Of a stretch of 64,000 bases of DNA, positions 10,761 to 23,009 are shown one piece after another. Source of the stretch: Enoplolaimus lenunculus (lineage: Eukaryota; Nematoda; Enoplea; Enoplida; Thoracostomopsidae); assembly GCA_030248215.1 (NCBI GenBank), contig JASANG010001103.1, forward strand, positions 1-64,000, read 5' to 3'. The notes under the pieces were generated by a model. It was not told the origin of the DNA. It was given only the letters and a program-made list of their open reading frames with translations, and did no database searches. The translations under genes were made by a program, and so were the position numbers. How positions within the stretch are numbered: the first letter of the stretch is position 1; each line of letters begins with the position of its first letter.

Positions 10761-11293
10761 ATCATATGAGACGTTTTGGCAATAGGATTTTCCATCAAGA
10801 CTGATATCGAGAATGACCAAACTCGAGTCTTTTGTATGGGTCAGGACCACAACTACCCTGAGGCTGGGGTTTATAGACAAGAGGGGTTATGTTGCTCTGA
10901 GGGACGCATCGATCACTCGCGAGCTCAGTAATCCCGTAGTGCAACAGCATCCTCCTGCAGCTATATTTATCCTCGAGGGTGGATCGGGATCACCTACGTT
11001 TTAGTTGGATCGGAGGCAGTATAACTTCGAGTCCATTAAGGAATTAAAAAGTATTTAGGCGTAGCTTTCCGATTGGAAGCTTGGATTAGAAAATAATATA
11101 AACTTGTAAAATCGAGTTAATGTACAAAACGCCGCATTGAGTTCTTACAACGGCGATTACTATTAATTTTAAATTTTTCTGTTTCTAAAAACTCTGAGGC
11201 TTTGTTATCATCAAAAAAGTTTATTTTACGATTTTAAAATTCATTAACGTTACTTTTTTATATTTATTTTTGCAACAAACCACGTGATATTAT

Positions 11294-11560
11294 GGTTGCG
11301 TTATACTGCGCACTGCGCCGGACGTCGTGCGCATTTCCGAATACCGCCACACGCCGTTGCGCGCCGCCTGGCGGCGCGGCGTGCGAGCGTACAGCGGCGT
11401 GCGGTAATTTTTCAGAAAAGCCGTACAGCAGCGCGCGTACTAGACAGACAAATAGAATTTTTTAATACCATATGTGTCTCTACAAGCAGACAAAATGATA
11501 CCGCAAGTCTAACAGCTATAAAAACGTGTCGCAAGCTGCTCCAGTTATAACGTTAACCCC
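11294..11560. mobile_element. GC-rich MITE with GGTTGCGTTATA end (left arm)
   Basis: The left end is GGTTGCGTTATACTGCGC and the right end is ...GTTATAACGTTAACCCC, an imperfect inverse. The inside is GC-rich and self-complementary (GCGCCGCCTGGCGGCGCGG), unlike the AT-rich surroundings. The mirror is 21648-21913. Relatives lie at 50737-50870, 58846-59545 and 63536-63765. Confidence 0.7.
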
Positions 11561-11610
11561 GCATAAGATTACATATAGTTCGATACATTTTCCGATTTTA
11601 AACGTTTCGA

Positions 11611-13720
11611 ACAGCCATTACAATCACATTAGCGTCAGACACACAAAAACTTTTCCTAAAACCAACACACACCAAAACAAACCACCCACATCTACCCAAA
11701 CAAACGCAAGCAAAAATCCCACAACAACACAAAACTTCAGCCCAACTCTACAACCTATCATCATTTCAATACCCTTAACAAAAGACTAATACATAAACAA
11801 AATAAAAAAAAAACAAATTTCATAAAAATCAAACAAAAAACATCATTAGGTTTACTCTAAACAACAGCATCACACAAATTTCTACCAACAAATACATCCC
11901 AAACTTTCTAAAGCATAAACATTACATCAACAATTCTAACATCACTTTTAAATAACAGGAGTCGAAAGTTGACAAAAAAAACAGAAAAAGCCGAGAGAAA
12001 GAAACCAAAATTGTTAAACAAAATAGAAGTATATCAAATATATTATAATAATGTTAATCAAGTTTTAACGCCCTAAACTACATTAAAAAAAAAAAACCAA
12101 GCTTCAATAACCCAAAAAATTTCAAATTCAAATTATTCTATTTTATAAAAACGAAATATATTATTATATAAAATAAATCAAAAACAAATCAACAACATTA
12201 ATTTAAGCATTATTCACAATCTCATACACACCCTTCAACATTTTTTTTAAAATATAATAGCAAAAACAATACACAAAAAAGTTCAATATCATTTAACTTA
12301 GCTTATTATTAGCTAGTTTTAGCGAAAAAAAGACCTCTCTTATCATTTTATTTTATAAATATTCGCGCTTACCTATTCTTCTCCTCATCTCACTAGTTCC
12401 ATCACATTATCTTACATTTATTTTCATCTTTATAAATCACACCACTTTAACATCCAAATCATAGTTTCTTAAATTATCCTTTCGTATTCCTTCCAAAACA
12501 CAAAATTCCTCCTAAAATCAAATCTTACATCACATTTAAAGTCCTCCATTTAAAACCAAATCAGTACCTTTCACACAATATTTCACATTCCAAAGCCACA
12601 ATAAACATTAAACAAGTTTCATATAACACTCATTCGAAGTTATCTAATACAAACCAATTAATCAAAACGACACACCATAAACGTTTTTTTCCACAAAAAA
12701 ATAACAAAAAAAAAAAAATAAACAATCATTTTAAAAAATTTACAATCACATAAATCTTTTCAATTAAAAAAAAACCTCTACATTTTAAATACTAAAAATT
12801 AAACAAACTTATTATTAGTCTTACTAAACATCACAAAAATTCTTATATAATAAATATTTATATTAATAAAAAAATTTAAATTTAAAACTTCACCATTAAC
12901 CTTTTCATATATATCCCCCCCTCCATTCAATCTTCTCACCCTTCTATTTAATATTATATCACCTCCTACTTTTTATAATCATATTAAACTTTACATATAA
13001 ATTCTTTAAATATAAATTCATACAATTATCACACATTAACTTTCAAATTAATTCTATTAAATCTTCATCATAGTCTTCAAAGTTTTCTATTAGTTTTCAA
13101 TATCTCAATTTCTTAACATCAAAAAAACTATACGCAGTACAAAGTAGTTCTAAATAATTTTTCTTAATCATCACCTACTATAAATCTTAAAACAGCTTAT
13201 ATATATTTCATTCATCAATATTATAGTTGTTTTTCGTTTAATTTATTAAATTAGATATAAAAATACAGAATATCAAAAATAAAAATATCAAAGTAAATCT
13301 CTTACAAACAGCATCTGTTAGATTCATATTACTTAATAATATTTTATCCTCTAATTACAAAATTATAACAATTTAAGTTTAACAAATCAAATATTTTTAT
13401 TTAATTTTAATTAATGTTTTTTCTTATATTTCTGTATTTATATTCTTTGTTTATCTTGTATTTTCACCCACCTCAAAAATCAAATTTTTAAATTAACAAA
13501 CTTCGAAATTTAAATAAAAAAAGGAGTCTTATTAAATAAAAAGCAAGCTAGCAGTAATACATTAGTTCCATTTTCTATTTTTACTTGTTACTAGTCTTCC
13601 CTGTCTTAATTTTGCCTATAATTTCCCATAATTTTCAATATTTTGCTTAGATTAATTAAGTTTTCATTTATTTAATTATCTTAGTCTAAGTTATCATAAT
13701 TTGTTTCATATTTCATTTTT
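11611..13720. other. G-depleted, C/A/T-only segment without partner in the right arm
   Basis: About 2.1 kb with almost no G on the + strand; for example 11641-11700 contains none. It drifts from A/C-rich (11640-12000) through T/C-rich (12360-12600) to AT-rich with somewhat more G (13500 onward). It has no mirror copy: the right arm has a short unique stretch and an (AT)n tract instead. No ORF is believable; the 87-aa ORF at 11526-11789 is an artefact of the skew. Possibly real strand-asymmetric DNA, possibly poor base calls beside the hairpin. Confidence 0.8.
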
Positions 13721-13792
13721 TATTACACTAAGTTTACGGCAACCCCTGGTGCTGCAAGGACCCGTTCGAAATCAACTTCAGCGAATTTAAAT
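13721..13792 (+). repeat. Segment S, copy 1 (+ orientation)
   Basis: About 72 bp running from TATTACACTAAGTTTACGGC through CCCCTGGTGCTGCAAGGACC to CTTCAGCGAATTTAAAT. It occurs again inverted at 15865-15937 and direct at 21208-21278, each time at the outer border of a foldback unit. Confidence 0.88.
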
Positions 13793-15864
13793 GAATTAAA
13801 TTGTTGTTTGTCTTGCTTGAAACAACATTTGTACTTGGCCATAACTGTAGACTAAGCATAATCTTAAACCTAAACGTTGAAAACAGTTTAACCTAAGTCT
13901 AAGCGCAGAAAATATTGCCCAAAATCTAATGGCATCGTTTTGAAATCCCGTCTGGAAAGACAGCTCCAAACAGTGCCTGAGCAGACAGGGAAGACAGGTT
14001 CCCACCAACTCCAAGGTACCCACCAAATACGGAAAATGGAGATACGGCTGTTCCAGCCCTGTAAGCTGGCTACAGACCTGTGCTTATTCAAGTGTACGTT
14101 CATTTTCAGAATTGAAATTTTAAAATTACTTGGTATAAAGACTCGCTTGCTGTGTTTAATACTGCACAATTCAACAACAGTTTACGCTATGAAATGATGT
14201 GTTCAACTACGGATTTGACTCAATTAATAACGTCATTTGAAACGTTGGTATTATGACGTTGGTTGGTGATGCGAGTGAAAATACGAGCGAGATCGAACAG
14301 TACTAATTTGCCAACGGGTGACGTTGCTCCAAGAATACTTGAACGGAAAACAACGATATGGCGAACACTGTCACCGGACGAATTTTAACAGCTACAAAAA
14401 TACACGTCATGTAAGTTCACTTGTTTACCTTCAGCTTGCTAAAACTGCTAAAAGTGGTTACCCGTAGCCAGCTCACCTTGCTAAGGGTGCTAAACATTTT
14501 TTCAGGACCAGGCCATACAAGAATAGTCGATGAATTACAAGCAAGGTTAAATTTTTTAGTGGTCAAATTCTTGGCACGATTTCTTTGAGCGGCCGGGCGC
14601 AATCGCAAAAAACGTTAAGCAATTAAACTCAAATGTAGCTATTCAACACATATAAATGCAAAATATTATTATTACTGGTATGTATCCAAAAAACTGCGCT
14701 AGGTGGACGTTCCCGGATAACTGATCCCAGAAATGTTTCAAACTTGCTTGAAATCATCAAAAACCTCTCGCACGGCCTCGTATAATCTTACAGTCTGCCT
14801 AGCACCAGAGCTCGTAGAATGTGTATATTTCTAAAGTTTTCTATAGCTTAATTGCAGGTTTATACTGTTTGTTTTTCAATTTTAACTATGATCCGAAACT
14901 TTAGCAGGCAAAACATTTACAAACCTTGTGAAGTATATAATTAAGCCAACATTTTTATATAAAAAAGGATGAAACATTAATTATTGCTATGTGAGAAAAG
15001 TATAATTGCAGTGCATATTTAATATGCAATAAAGTGCAATTATTCTTACAAGTACTGCAATTCGGGCTCGTTAACCAGACGGAACCAGAAAATTCGGGCA
15101 TCTTGGTGTCAAAAGTATTGCTCACTAGAAAATTTTAACCTTGCTCTTAATTTTATTTACTATTCTTATGGCCTGGTCCCTGAAAAATGTTTAGCACCCC
15201 CTAGCAAGGTGAGCTGGCTACGGTAAACCACTTTTGAGGTTAGGCAGGGGGGCTGAAGGTAAACAAGTGAACTCACATGCACGTGTATTTTTAGCTGTTG
15301 AAATTCGTCCGGTGACAGTGTTCGCCATATCGTTGTTTTCCGTTCAAAGTATCTTGGAGTAACGTTACCGTTGGCAATTCGTTCTGTTCGATCTCGCTCG
15401 TATTTTCACTCGCATCACCAACCAACGTTGTCATAATACCAACGTTTTTTTAAAATGACGTTATTAATTGAGTCAAATCCGTAGGAACACATCATTTCAT
15501 AACGTAAACTGTGTTAAAATATGCAGTATTAAACACAGCAAGCGAGTCTTTATAATTGGTTAAAATTACAAATTCTGAAAACTAACGTACACTTGAATAA
15601 GCACAGGTCTGTACCAATAGGCTGGAACAGCCGTATCTCCATTTTTCCGTATTTGGTGGTACCTTGGAGTTGGTGGGAACCTGTCTTCCCTGTCTGCTCA
15701 GGCACAGGCGCTTTGAGCTGTCTTTCCAACGATTTCAAGTTATGCCATCTGCGCTTAGACTTAGGTTAAACTGTTTTTCAACGTTTAGGTTTAGTATTAT
15801 GCTTAGTCTACAGTTATGGCCAAGTACAAATGTTGTTTTAGCAAGACAAACAACAATTTAATTC
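13793..15864. mobile_element. Foldback unit U1 (internally deleted copy of U2)
   Basis: The first about 780 bp match the left arm of U2 (15938-16710). Near 14570 the sequence jumps to the match of U2's right arm (from about 19905) and follows it to the end. U1 is therefore U2 without its middle of about 3.2 kb. Its two ends are inverted repeats (ATGAATTAAATTGTTG... and its inverse). It also carries a copy of the GTAGCC-type repeat on each arm. No coding region. Small indels between U1 and U2 are frequent. Confidence 0.8.
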
Positions 15865-15937
15865 ATTTAAATTAGCTGAAGTTGATTTCGACGGGGTCCT
15901 TGCAGCACCAGGGGTTGCCGTAAACTTAGTGTAATAA
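15865..15937 (-). repeat. Segment S, copy 2 (inverted)
   Basis: This is the reverse complement of the other two S copies, running from ATTTAAATTAGCTGAAG to TTAGTGTAATA. It joins U1 to U2. The sequence that follows (ATGAATTAAATTGTTG) is the same that follows S in the other orientation at 13793. Confidence 0.88.
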
Positions 15938-17539
15938 ATGAATTAAATTGTTGTTTGTCTTGCTTGAAACAAAATTTCGCGCTTGGCCATAACTGTAGAC
16001 TAAGCATAATCTTAAACCTAAACGTTGAAAACAGTTTAACCTAAGTCTAAGCGCAGAAAATATTGCCCAAAATCTATGGCATCGTTTTGAAATCCCGTCT
16101 GAAAACAGCTCCAAACAGGCCCGAGCAGACAGGAAAGCAGAGCTTCGACCAACTCAAGGTACCCACCAAATACGGAAAATGGAGATACGGCTGTTCCAGC
16201 CTGGGCTGGTGGCTACCTGCGCTTATTCAAGTGTACGTTCATTTTCAGAATTTGTAATTTTAACCAATTATAAAGACTCGCTTGCTGTGTTTAATACTGC
16301 ATATTTTAACACAGTTTACGCTATGAAAATGATGTGTTCAACTACGGATTTGACTCAATTAATAACGTCATTTTAAAAACGTTGGAATTTTACCAACGCT
16401 TGGTTGGTGATGCGAGTGAAAAATACGAGCGATATCTTACAGTAATGATTGCCAAATGGGTGACGTTGCTCCAAGAATACTTGAACGGAAAAACAACATA
16501 TGGCGAACACTGTCACCGGACGGTTCAACCACAAAATACACGTCATGTAAGTTCATCGTCAACCTCCAGCCCCCTGTTAACTGCTAAGTGGTTACCCGTA
16601 GCCAGCTTGCACCTCGCGAGGGTGTGAAACATTTTTCAGTACCAGGCCATACAAGAATAGTCGATGAATTACAAGCAAGGTTAAAATTTTCAGTGGGCAA
16701 ATTTTTTAATGCAATACGGCAGACTCTCTGGTTCCGTCTGGTTAACGAGCCCGAATTTGTATACTGTAAGAATAATTGCACTTTATTGCATATTGCAATA
16801 TACACTGCAATTATATTTTCTTCATAATAATAATTAAGGTTTCATCTTTTTTAGATAAAAATATTTCATTAATTATATACTTCACAAGGTTTGTAAAATG
16901 TTTTGCCTGTTAAAGTTTCGGATCATAGTTAAAGGAAAAGCAAACAGTATAAACCTGCAATTAAGCTATAGAAAACTTTAAATATACACATTACTACAAG
17001 CTTCTGGTGCTAGGCAGACTGTAAGATTGTTATACGAGGCCATACAAGGGTTTGCGAGCTTTACAAGCAAGTTTGAAACATTTCAGGATCAGTTATCCGG
17101 GAATGTTTACCGTAGCGCCATTCTGGGATACGTGCCCGGTCAGAAGATAATATTTTGCATTTATATGTGTTGAATAGCTACATTCGAGTTTAATTGCTTA
17201 ACGTTTTTGATATTTGCGCCCGGCCGCTCAAAGAAATCGTGCAAGAATTTGACGTGGTGGAAACCTGACCGATATGAAAACGGTCGTTCAGGGTGAAGAC
17301 GTACGTGACGAAAATTGGTGCAATCTACGACAATTCGTCGCCTGACAGCTTGTCGAAAGCTTACAATGGTGGCCCCGATGATAATTGGCTGAGTCACGAG
17401 ACGTTGACGATGAGTTGTCGGGAGACGAATTGTCGTAAGACTGGTGAAACGATGAAATTCCCAACTGTTTCAAGTATTTGTTGTTGAATTATCTGATTAT
17501 AAACAGTACCGGGCGACACAAGCGGTATATGTTTTATTT

Positions 17540-17850
17540 GGTGAGCTATACTCACAGGGTCAGTTCGGGTAAAATCAGAAGGGGTGAGCAACCGATCTGA
17601 AGTTGAAAGGGGGCAATCAGACCTTTGCACGAGGCAGCTGGAAAAGCGGGTTACAGGTGGTTTCGAACTAGCGACCTTCTACGTGTCAGGCAGACGCTGG
17701 TGCCACTGCGCCACGCAGCCAGCCTCTCCAACTGCATTTTTCGTCGCACGACAGTGTCGCTGACCGTATGCTGACAGCTAGCACATAAAAGTACAGTGCA
17801 CTGCACTATATTGCATGCGCACATAACGGACAAGCATGTCACACGCTGAC
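17540..17850 (-). mobile_element. tRNA-derived SINE in U2 left arm
   Basis: On the minus strand it reads GCGTGGCGCAGTGGCACCAG (A box TGGCGCAGTGG, about 17705-17722), then a B box CTAGTTCGAAACC (about 17668-17682), then CGCTTTTCCAGCTGC. Its partner in the other U2 arm is at 19285-19570. This is the best-kept member of the SINE family in the window. Confidence 0.75.
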
Positions 17851-18345
17851 AAAGGTTAGATTTTTAAAGCTTAGGCTTATTATTAGGCCGAGGTTTTAAG
17901 CGTAAGGGGGCAATGAAACAAGTACCTCCTCTTTTAATCACTTGTTTGATTTTCAATAGCAATTATATATTTCAGGCGCTTACCCTGGTTGGATTTCAAA
18001 AATTTATGTCTTCTTTATCTCGAAGCTGAAGTTCCATCAGCATTGATCTTACATTTATTTTCATCGTTTATCAAACCGTCACGCACCCCACGGCCTTCTG
18101 ACACCACAGGACCGCCAAATTTGATCAAATTCCCGTCAACATTCAATCCATCTCCTGTCGTCGTATCCCTTCCACCAAGCCTCCACCCCATCCGTGAACA
18201 AAGATTGACTGGCCGTCACAACAGATGGTGCTCAAACTCTAGTCGTTCAAAAACCAGTTCACACTTTTACAAGTTGTCCTTCACTTTCAAACACTGCCCA
18301 CAATCATAGTGACCCCCTAATATTTCACGGCAGCCACCCGAGATT

Positions 18346-18794
18346 TCAACTTGCTACCATTGAATATTTGAACTTTGTTCTGACACTGTGTTAGTCGGCC
18401 TGCTGACCGAGGTTCAAATGTTTCAGGATCCATAACGTCCAAGTGGGCGCGGCGTGCGAGCAAAAAACCAAACGCAATTTTAGTACTAAATCTTAATATA
18501 AAATTTTGGTTTTTATCCCCCCAGTTGGCAGAGCCATGGCCTGGTGTGCCCCCTTCCAGCCGCCATCGCGTTCGGTCATTGATAAACATACTTTGCAAAA
18601 CGGTATCCACGGGGGTTGAGTGACGTTTGACATTCCGCGATACGTGGTTTTAACTGTCGCAAACGTCACATTTTGAACTGATGGCGTATCGATTTGATGA
18701 CAAACTGGTGTGACGAATATTGGGTAGCTGGTTGCAGTTCGCACGCTTGCAACATGCTTCGTCGACATTTTCGACGCCGTTCAGGGGTGACAAA
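18346..18794. other. Non-palindromic core of U2
   Basis: This 450-bp stretch has no inverted partner and lies between the two U2 arms. It includes a short copy of the recurrent GTACTAAATCTTAATA / AAAATTTTGG repeat at about 18478-18515, next to a GCGTGCGAGCAAAAAACC block. A minus-strand ORF (18493-18768, 91 aa) crosses into the arm and contains several Cys/His residues, but I recognise no family and would not call it a gene. Confidence 0.65.
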
Positions 18795-19284
18795 GTCTTC
18801 CGGTGGCTGCCGTGAAATATTCAGGGGGTCACTATGATTGTGGGCAGTGTTTGAAAGTGAAAATAAGTTAAAAAGTGTGAACTGGTTTTTAAAAACGACT
18901 AGAGTTTGAGCACCATCTGTTGTGACGGCCAGCGAATCTTTGTTCACGGATGGGGTCGGTTTGGTGGAAGAATACATCAATGACAGAGAGATCGGATTGA
19001 ATGTTGACAGGAAACTGATGATTTCGGCGGTCCTGTGGTGTCAGAAGGCTGGCGGGGTGCGTGACGGTTTGATACCACTGAAAATAAATGTAAGATCAAT
19101 GCTGATGGAACTTCAGCTTCGAGATAGAGAGACATAAATTTTTGAAATCCAACCAGGGTAAGCGCCTGAAATATATAATTGCTATTGAAAATCAAACAAG
19201 TGATTAAAAGAGGAGGTACTTGTTTAGTCCCCTTACGCTTAAAACCTCGGCCTAATAATAAGCCTAAGCTTAAACCTGAGCCTT

Positions 19285-19570
19285 GTAAGCATGTGAGACA
19301 TGCTTGCCCGTTACTTGCGCATGCAATATAGTGCAGTGCACTGTACTTTTATGTGCTAGCTGTCAGCATACGGTCGACACATATAGTCGACGAAAAATGC
19401 AGTTGGAGAGGCTGGCTGCGTGGCGCAGTGGTACCAGCGTCTGCCTGACACGTAGAAGGCCCCGTGAGTCCGAAACCACCTGTAACCCGCTTTTCCAGCT
19501 GCCTAGTGGTACAAAGGTCTGATTGCCCCCCTCCGACTTCAGATCGGTTGCTCACCCCTTCTGATTTACC
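19285..19570 (+). mobile_element. tRNA-derived SINE in U2 right arm
   Basis: Head: CATGCAATATAGTGCAGTGC, GGCTGCGTGGCGCAGTGG (A box), CAGCGTCTGCCTGACACG. The B-box region is GTGAGTCCGAAACC, slightly changed from the partner's TTCGAAACC. Body: CCCGCTTTTCCAGCTGCC, then GGTCTGATTGCCCCC. Confidence 0.75.
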
Positions 19571-21207
19571 CGAACTGACCCCTGCGAGCACAACCACTAA
19601 ATAAACATATACCGCTTGTGCCGCCGGGTACTTGTTGGATAATAATCATACTCCAACAACAAATACTTGAAACGGGTAAACTCATCGTTTCACCAGTATT
19701 ACGACAATTCGTCTCCCGACAACTCGTCAGCGGTCAACATCTCGTCACTCAACCAATTATCATCGGGCCACCATTTAAAGCTTTCGACAAGCTGTCAGGC
19801 GACGAATTGTCGTAGATTGCACCAATTTTCAGTCACGTACGTCTTCACCCTGAACACCGTTTTCATATCGGTCAGTTTTCCACCAGCGTCACATTCTTGC
19901 ACATTTCTTTGAGCGGCCGGCGCAATCGCAAACGTCAAGCAATTAAACTCAAATGAGCTATTCAACACATATAAACTCAAAATATTATCTTACTGACCCG
20001 GGCACGTATCCAGAATGGCGCTAGTGATGTTTCGGATAACTGATCCTAGAAATGTTTCAAACTTGCTTGTAAATCATCGCAAACCCTTGTATGGCCTCGA
20101 CAAGATCTTAACAGTTGCCTCAGCACCAGAAGCTTGTAGTAATGTGTAGATATTCTCAAGTTTTTATAGCTTAATTGCAGTTTATACTGTTTGTTTTTCC
20201 GTTTAACTACTATCCTGAAACTTTAACAGGCAAAACATTTTACAAACCTTGTGAAGTATATAATTAATGAAATATTTTTATATAAAAAAGGATGAAACAT
20301 TAATTATTGCTATGTGAAGAAAATATAATTGCAGTGTATATTGCAATATGCAATAAAGTGCAATTATTCTTACAAGTACTGCAATTCGGGCTCGTTAACC
20401 AGACGGAACCAGAGAGTCTGCATCTTGCGTCGAAGAATTTGCCCACTAGAAAATTTTAACCTTGCTTGTAATTCATCGACTATTCTGTATGGCCTGGTCC
20501 TGAAAAACGTTTATACCCTGAATAAAGGTGGAGGCTGGCTTACGGGTAACCACTTTTAGCAGTTTTAGCAGGGGGGCTGAAGGTAAACAAGCTGACTACA
20601 TGACGTGTATTTTTGTAGCTGTTGAAATTCGTCCGGTGACAGTGTTCGCCATATCGTCGTTTTCCGTTCAAGATTCTTGGAGCAACGTCACCCGTTGGCA
20701 ATTCGTTCTGTTCTATCTCGCTGTATTTTCAAATGCATCACCAACCAACGTCATAATACCAACGTTTTTTTAAAATGACGTTATTAATTGAGTCAAATCC
20801 GTAGTTGAACACATCATTTCATAGCGTAAACTGTGTTAAAATATGCAGTATTAAACACAGCAAGCGAGTCTTTATAATTGGTAACTTAAAATTACAAATT
20901 CTAAAATGAACGTACACTTGAATAAGCACAGGTCTGTAGCCAGCTTACAGGGCTGGAACAGCCGTATCTCCATTTTCCTATTTGGTGGGTACCTTGGAGT
21001 TGGTGGGAACCGTTCGTCCGCTCAGGCACTGTTTGGAGCTGTCTTTCCAACGGGATTTCAAAACATGCCATTAGATTGGGCAATATTTTCTGCGCTTAGA
21101 CTTAGTTAAACTGTTTTCAACGTTTAGGTTTAAGATTATGCTTAGTCAACAGTTATGGCCAAGTACAAATGTTGTTTCAAGCAAGACAAACAACAATTAA
21201 TTCATTT

Positions 21208-21278
21208 TATTACACTAAGTTTTACGGCAACCCCGGTGCTGCAAGACCCCTTCAAATCAACTTCAGCTAATTTAAATT
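21208..21278 (+). repeat. Segment S, copy 3 (+ orientation)
   Basis: Same direction as copy 1, opposite to copy 2. It follows the right end of U2 and leads into AATTAAAAATAGGC, the start of the right-arm-only stretch. Confidence 0.85.
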
Positions 21279-21602
<324 letters not shown>

Positions 21603-21647
21603 GTTTTAAATAGGAAAATGTCTCAAACTTGTATTGTAATCTTATGC

Positions 21648-21913
21648 GGGGTTCACGTTATAACTGGAGCAGCTTGCGACACGTTTTATAGCTGTTAGAC
21701 TTGGGTATCATTTTGTCTGCTTGTAGACCACATATCGTATTAAAAAATTCGTATTTGTCTGCTAATACGCGCGCTGCTGTACAGCTTTTTATTAAAAATT
21801 ACCGCACGCCGCCGTACGCTCGCACGCAGCGGCGTGTGGCGGCGCGCAACGGCGTACGGCGGCATTCGGAAATGCGCACCGGCGTCCAGCGCAGTGCACA
21901 GTATAACGCAACC
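21648..21913. mobile_element. GC-rich MITE with GGTTGCGTTATA end (right arm)
   Basis: Mirror of 11294-11560. Ends are GGGGTTCACGTTATAACTGG and AGTATAACGCAACC. The GC-rich interior shows several differences from the left copy (for example GCAGCGGCGTGTGGCGGCGC). Confidence 0.7.
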
Positions 21914-22454
21914 ATTAATATCACGTGGTTTGTTGCAAAAATAAATATAAAAAAGTAACGTTAATGAATTTTAAAATCGTAAAATAAACTTTTTTTGATG
22001 ATAACAAAGCCTCAGAGTTTTTAGAAACAGAAAATTTTAAAATTAATAGCAATCGCCGTCGTAAGAAGTAACTCAATTTGCGGCGTTTTGTACATTAACT
22101 CGATTTTACAAGTTTATATTATTTTCTAATCCAAGCTTCAAATCAAAGCCACGCCGAAAGCTACGCCTAAATCTTTTTAATTCCTTAATGGACTCGAAGT
22201 TATACTGCCTCCGATCCAACTAAAACGTAGGTGATCCCGATCCATCGAGGATAAATATAGCTGCAGGAGGATGCTGTTGCACTACGGGATTACTGACTCG
22301 CGAGTAAACGATGCGTCCCTCAGAGCAACATAACCCCTCTTGTCTATAAACCCCAGCCTCGGGTAGTTGTGGTCCTGATCCATACAAAAGACTCGAGTTT
22401 GGTCATTCTCGATATCAGTTTTATGGAAATCCTATTGCCAAAACGTCTCATATA

Positions 22455-22690
22455 ATGGTTATAAGTGTACGTAGGAACCAGGACTTCAGACCATTTTAGC
22501 TAAAGCAGCTTGAAAAGCGGATTACGGGTAGTTTCGAAATAGCGACCTACAGATTCCGAGGAAAGCGTTCTACCACTGCGTCGCGTAGCCCGTCTGTCGT
22601 CACCGACATATGTCGACCGTATGCTGCCGGCTAGCTTACATGCGTTGCACTGCGCTATATTGCATATGCACATAACGGACAAGCAAGTTT
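22455..22690 (-). mobile_element. tRNA-derived SINE (right arm)
   Basis: Mirror of 10520-10760, about 90% alike by eye. The minus strand keeps GACGCAGTGGTAGAACG and TATTTCGAAACTACC, a better B-box region than the left copy. Confidence 0.7.
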
Positions 22691-23009
22691 CACATGCTTA
22701 CAATGGTCAACATATAATATTGAGGGCTAATTTATAGACTTATAAGCAATACAACATAAATCAATTAAGTTTAAAAGCAATTAAGACAACAAACTGTTGG
22801 CTTTTTACCAACAATGCAAATATGAACAAAATATACTCAAAGTTCAACGACAAATTCAGTTTAAATATCAATTAAATTTCTTATAAACGAACAAAATAGT
22901 CATTCAGACGTTGAGTTGAATTTTTAAACGCAGTGGGTTTAAACTGGCACCAACAGCCCAATTATTAACCGATCGCGTGTCACAAATACAAAACGTTTTT
23001 CACGATGTT

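Larger units (their letters stand above)
1..11590 (+). repeat. Left arm of the giant palindrome
   Basis: This is the reverse complement of 21603-33547. It holds no convincing gene. In order it contains CACTG hairpin MITEs, a GAGTTGA MITE, AT-rich hairpin DNA, a 24-bp minisatellite, a piggyBac-like MITE with a tRNA-like segment, a second TTAA-flanked MITE, tRNA-derived SINEs, a TTAGGC array and a GC-rich TIR element. Similarity to the other arm stops just inside the GC-rich TIR element, after the motif AAACGTTTC near 11610. Confidence 0.93.
15938..21207. mobile_element. Foldback unit U2 (full-length), inverted arms about 2.4 kb
   Basis: The left arm (15938-18345) and right arm (18795-21207) are imperfect reverse complements around a 450-bp core. 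Going inward each arm contains a GTAGCC-type repeat, the GAGCGGCCGGCGCAA landmark (about 17215-17235 and 19909-19923), the GACGAATTGTCG motifs, a tRNA-derived SINE and a CAGGCGCTTACCCTGG landmark. The arms differ by many 1-5 base indels, more than the outer palindrome arms. No protein can be supported. The architecture resembles a foldback (FB-type) element, but no transposase or clear target duplication is visible. Confidence 0.75.

Noticed and set aside
11526-11789. 87-aa Thr/Asn/Pro-rich ORF
   Set aside because: Arises from the G-depleted segment, where stop codons containing G are rare on this strand.
18493-18980. Cys/His-containing ORFs across the U2 core as a possible transposase remnant
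   Set aside because: No family match that I can name, the frames cross into inverted-arm sequence, and length is under 105 aa.
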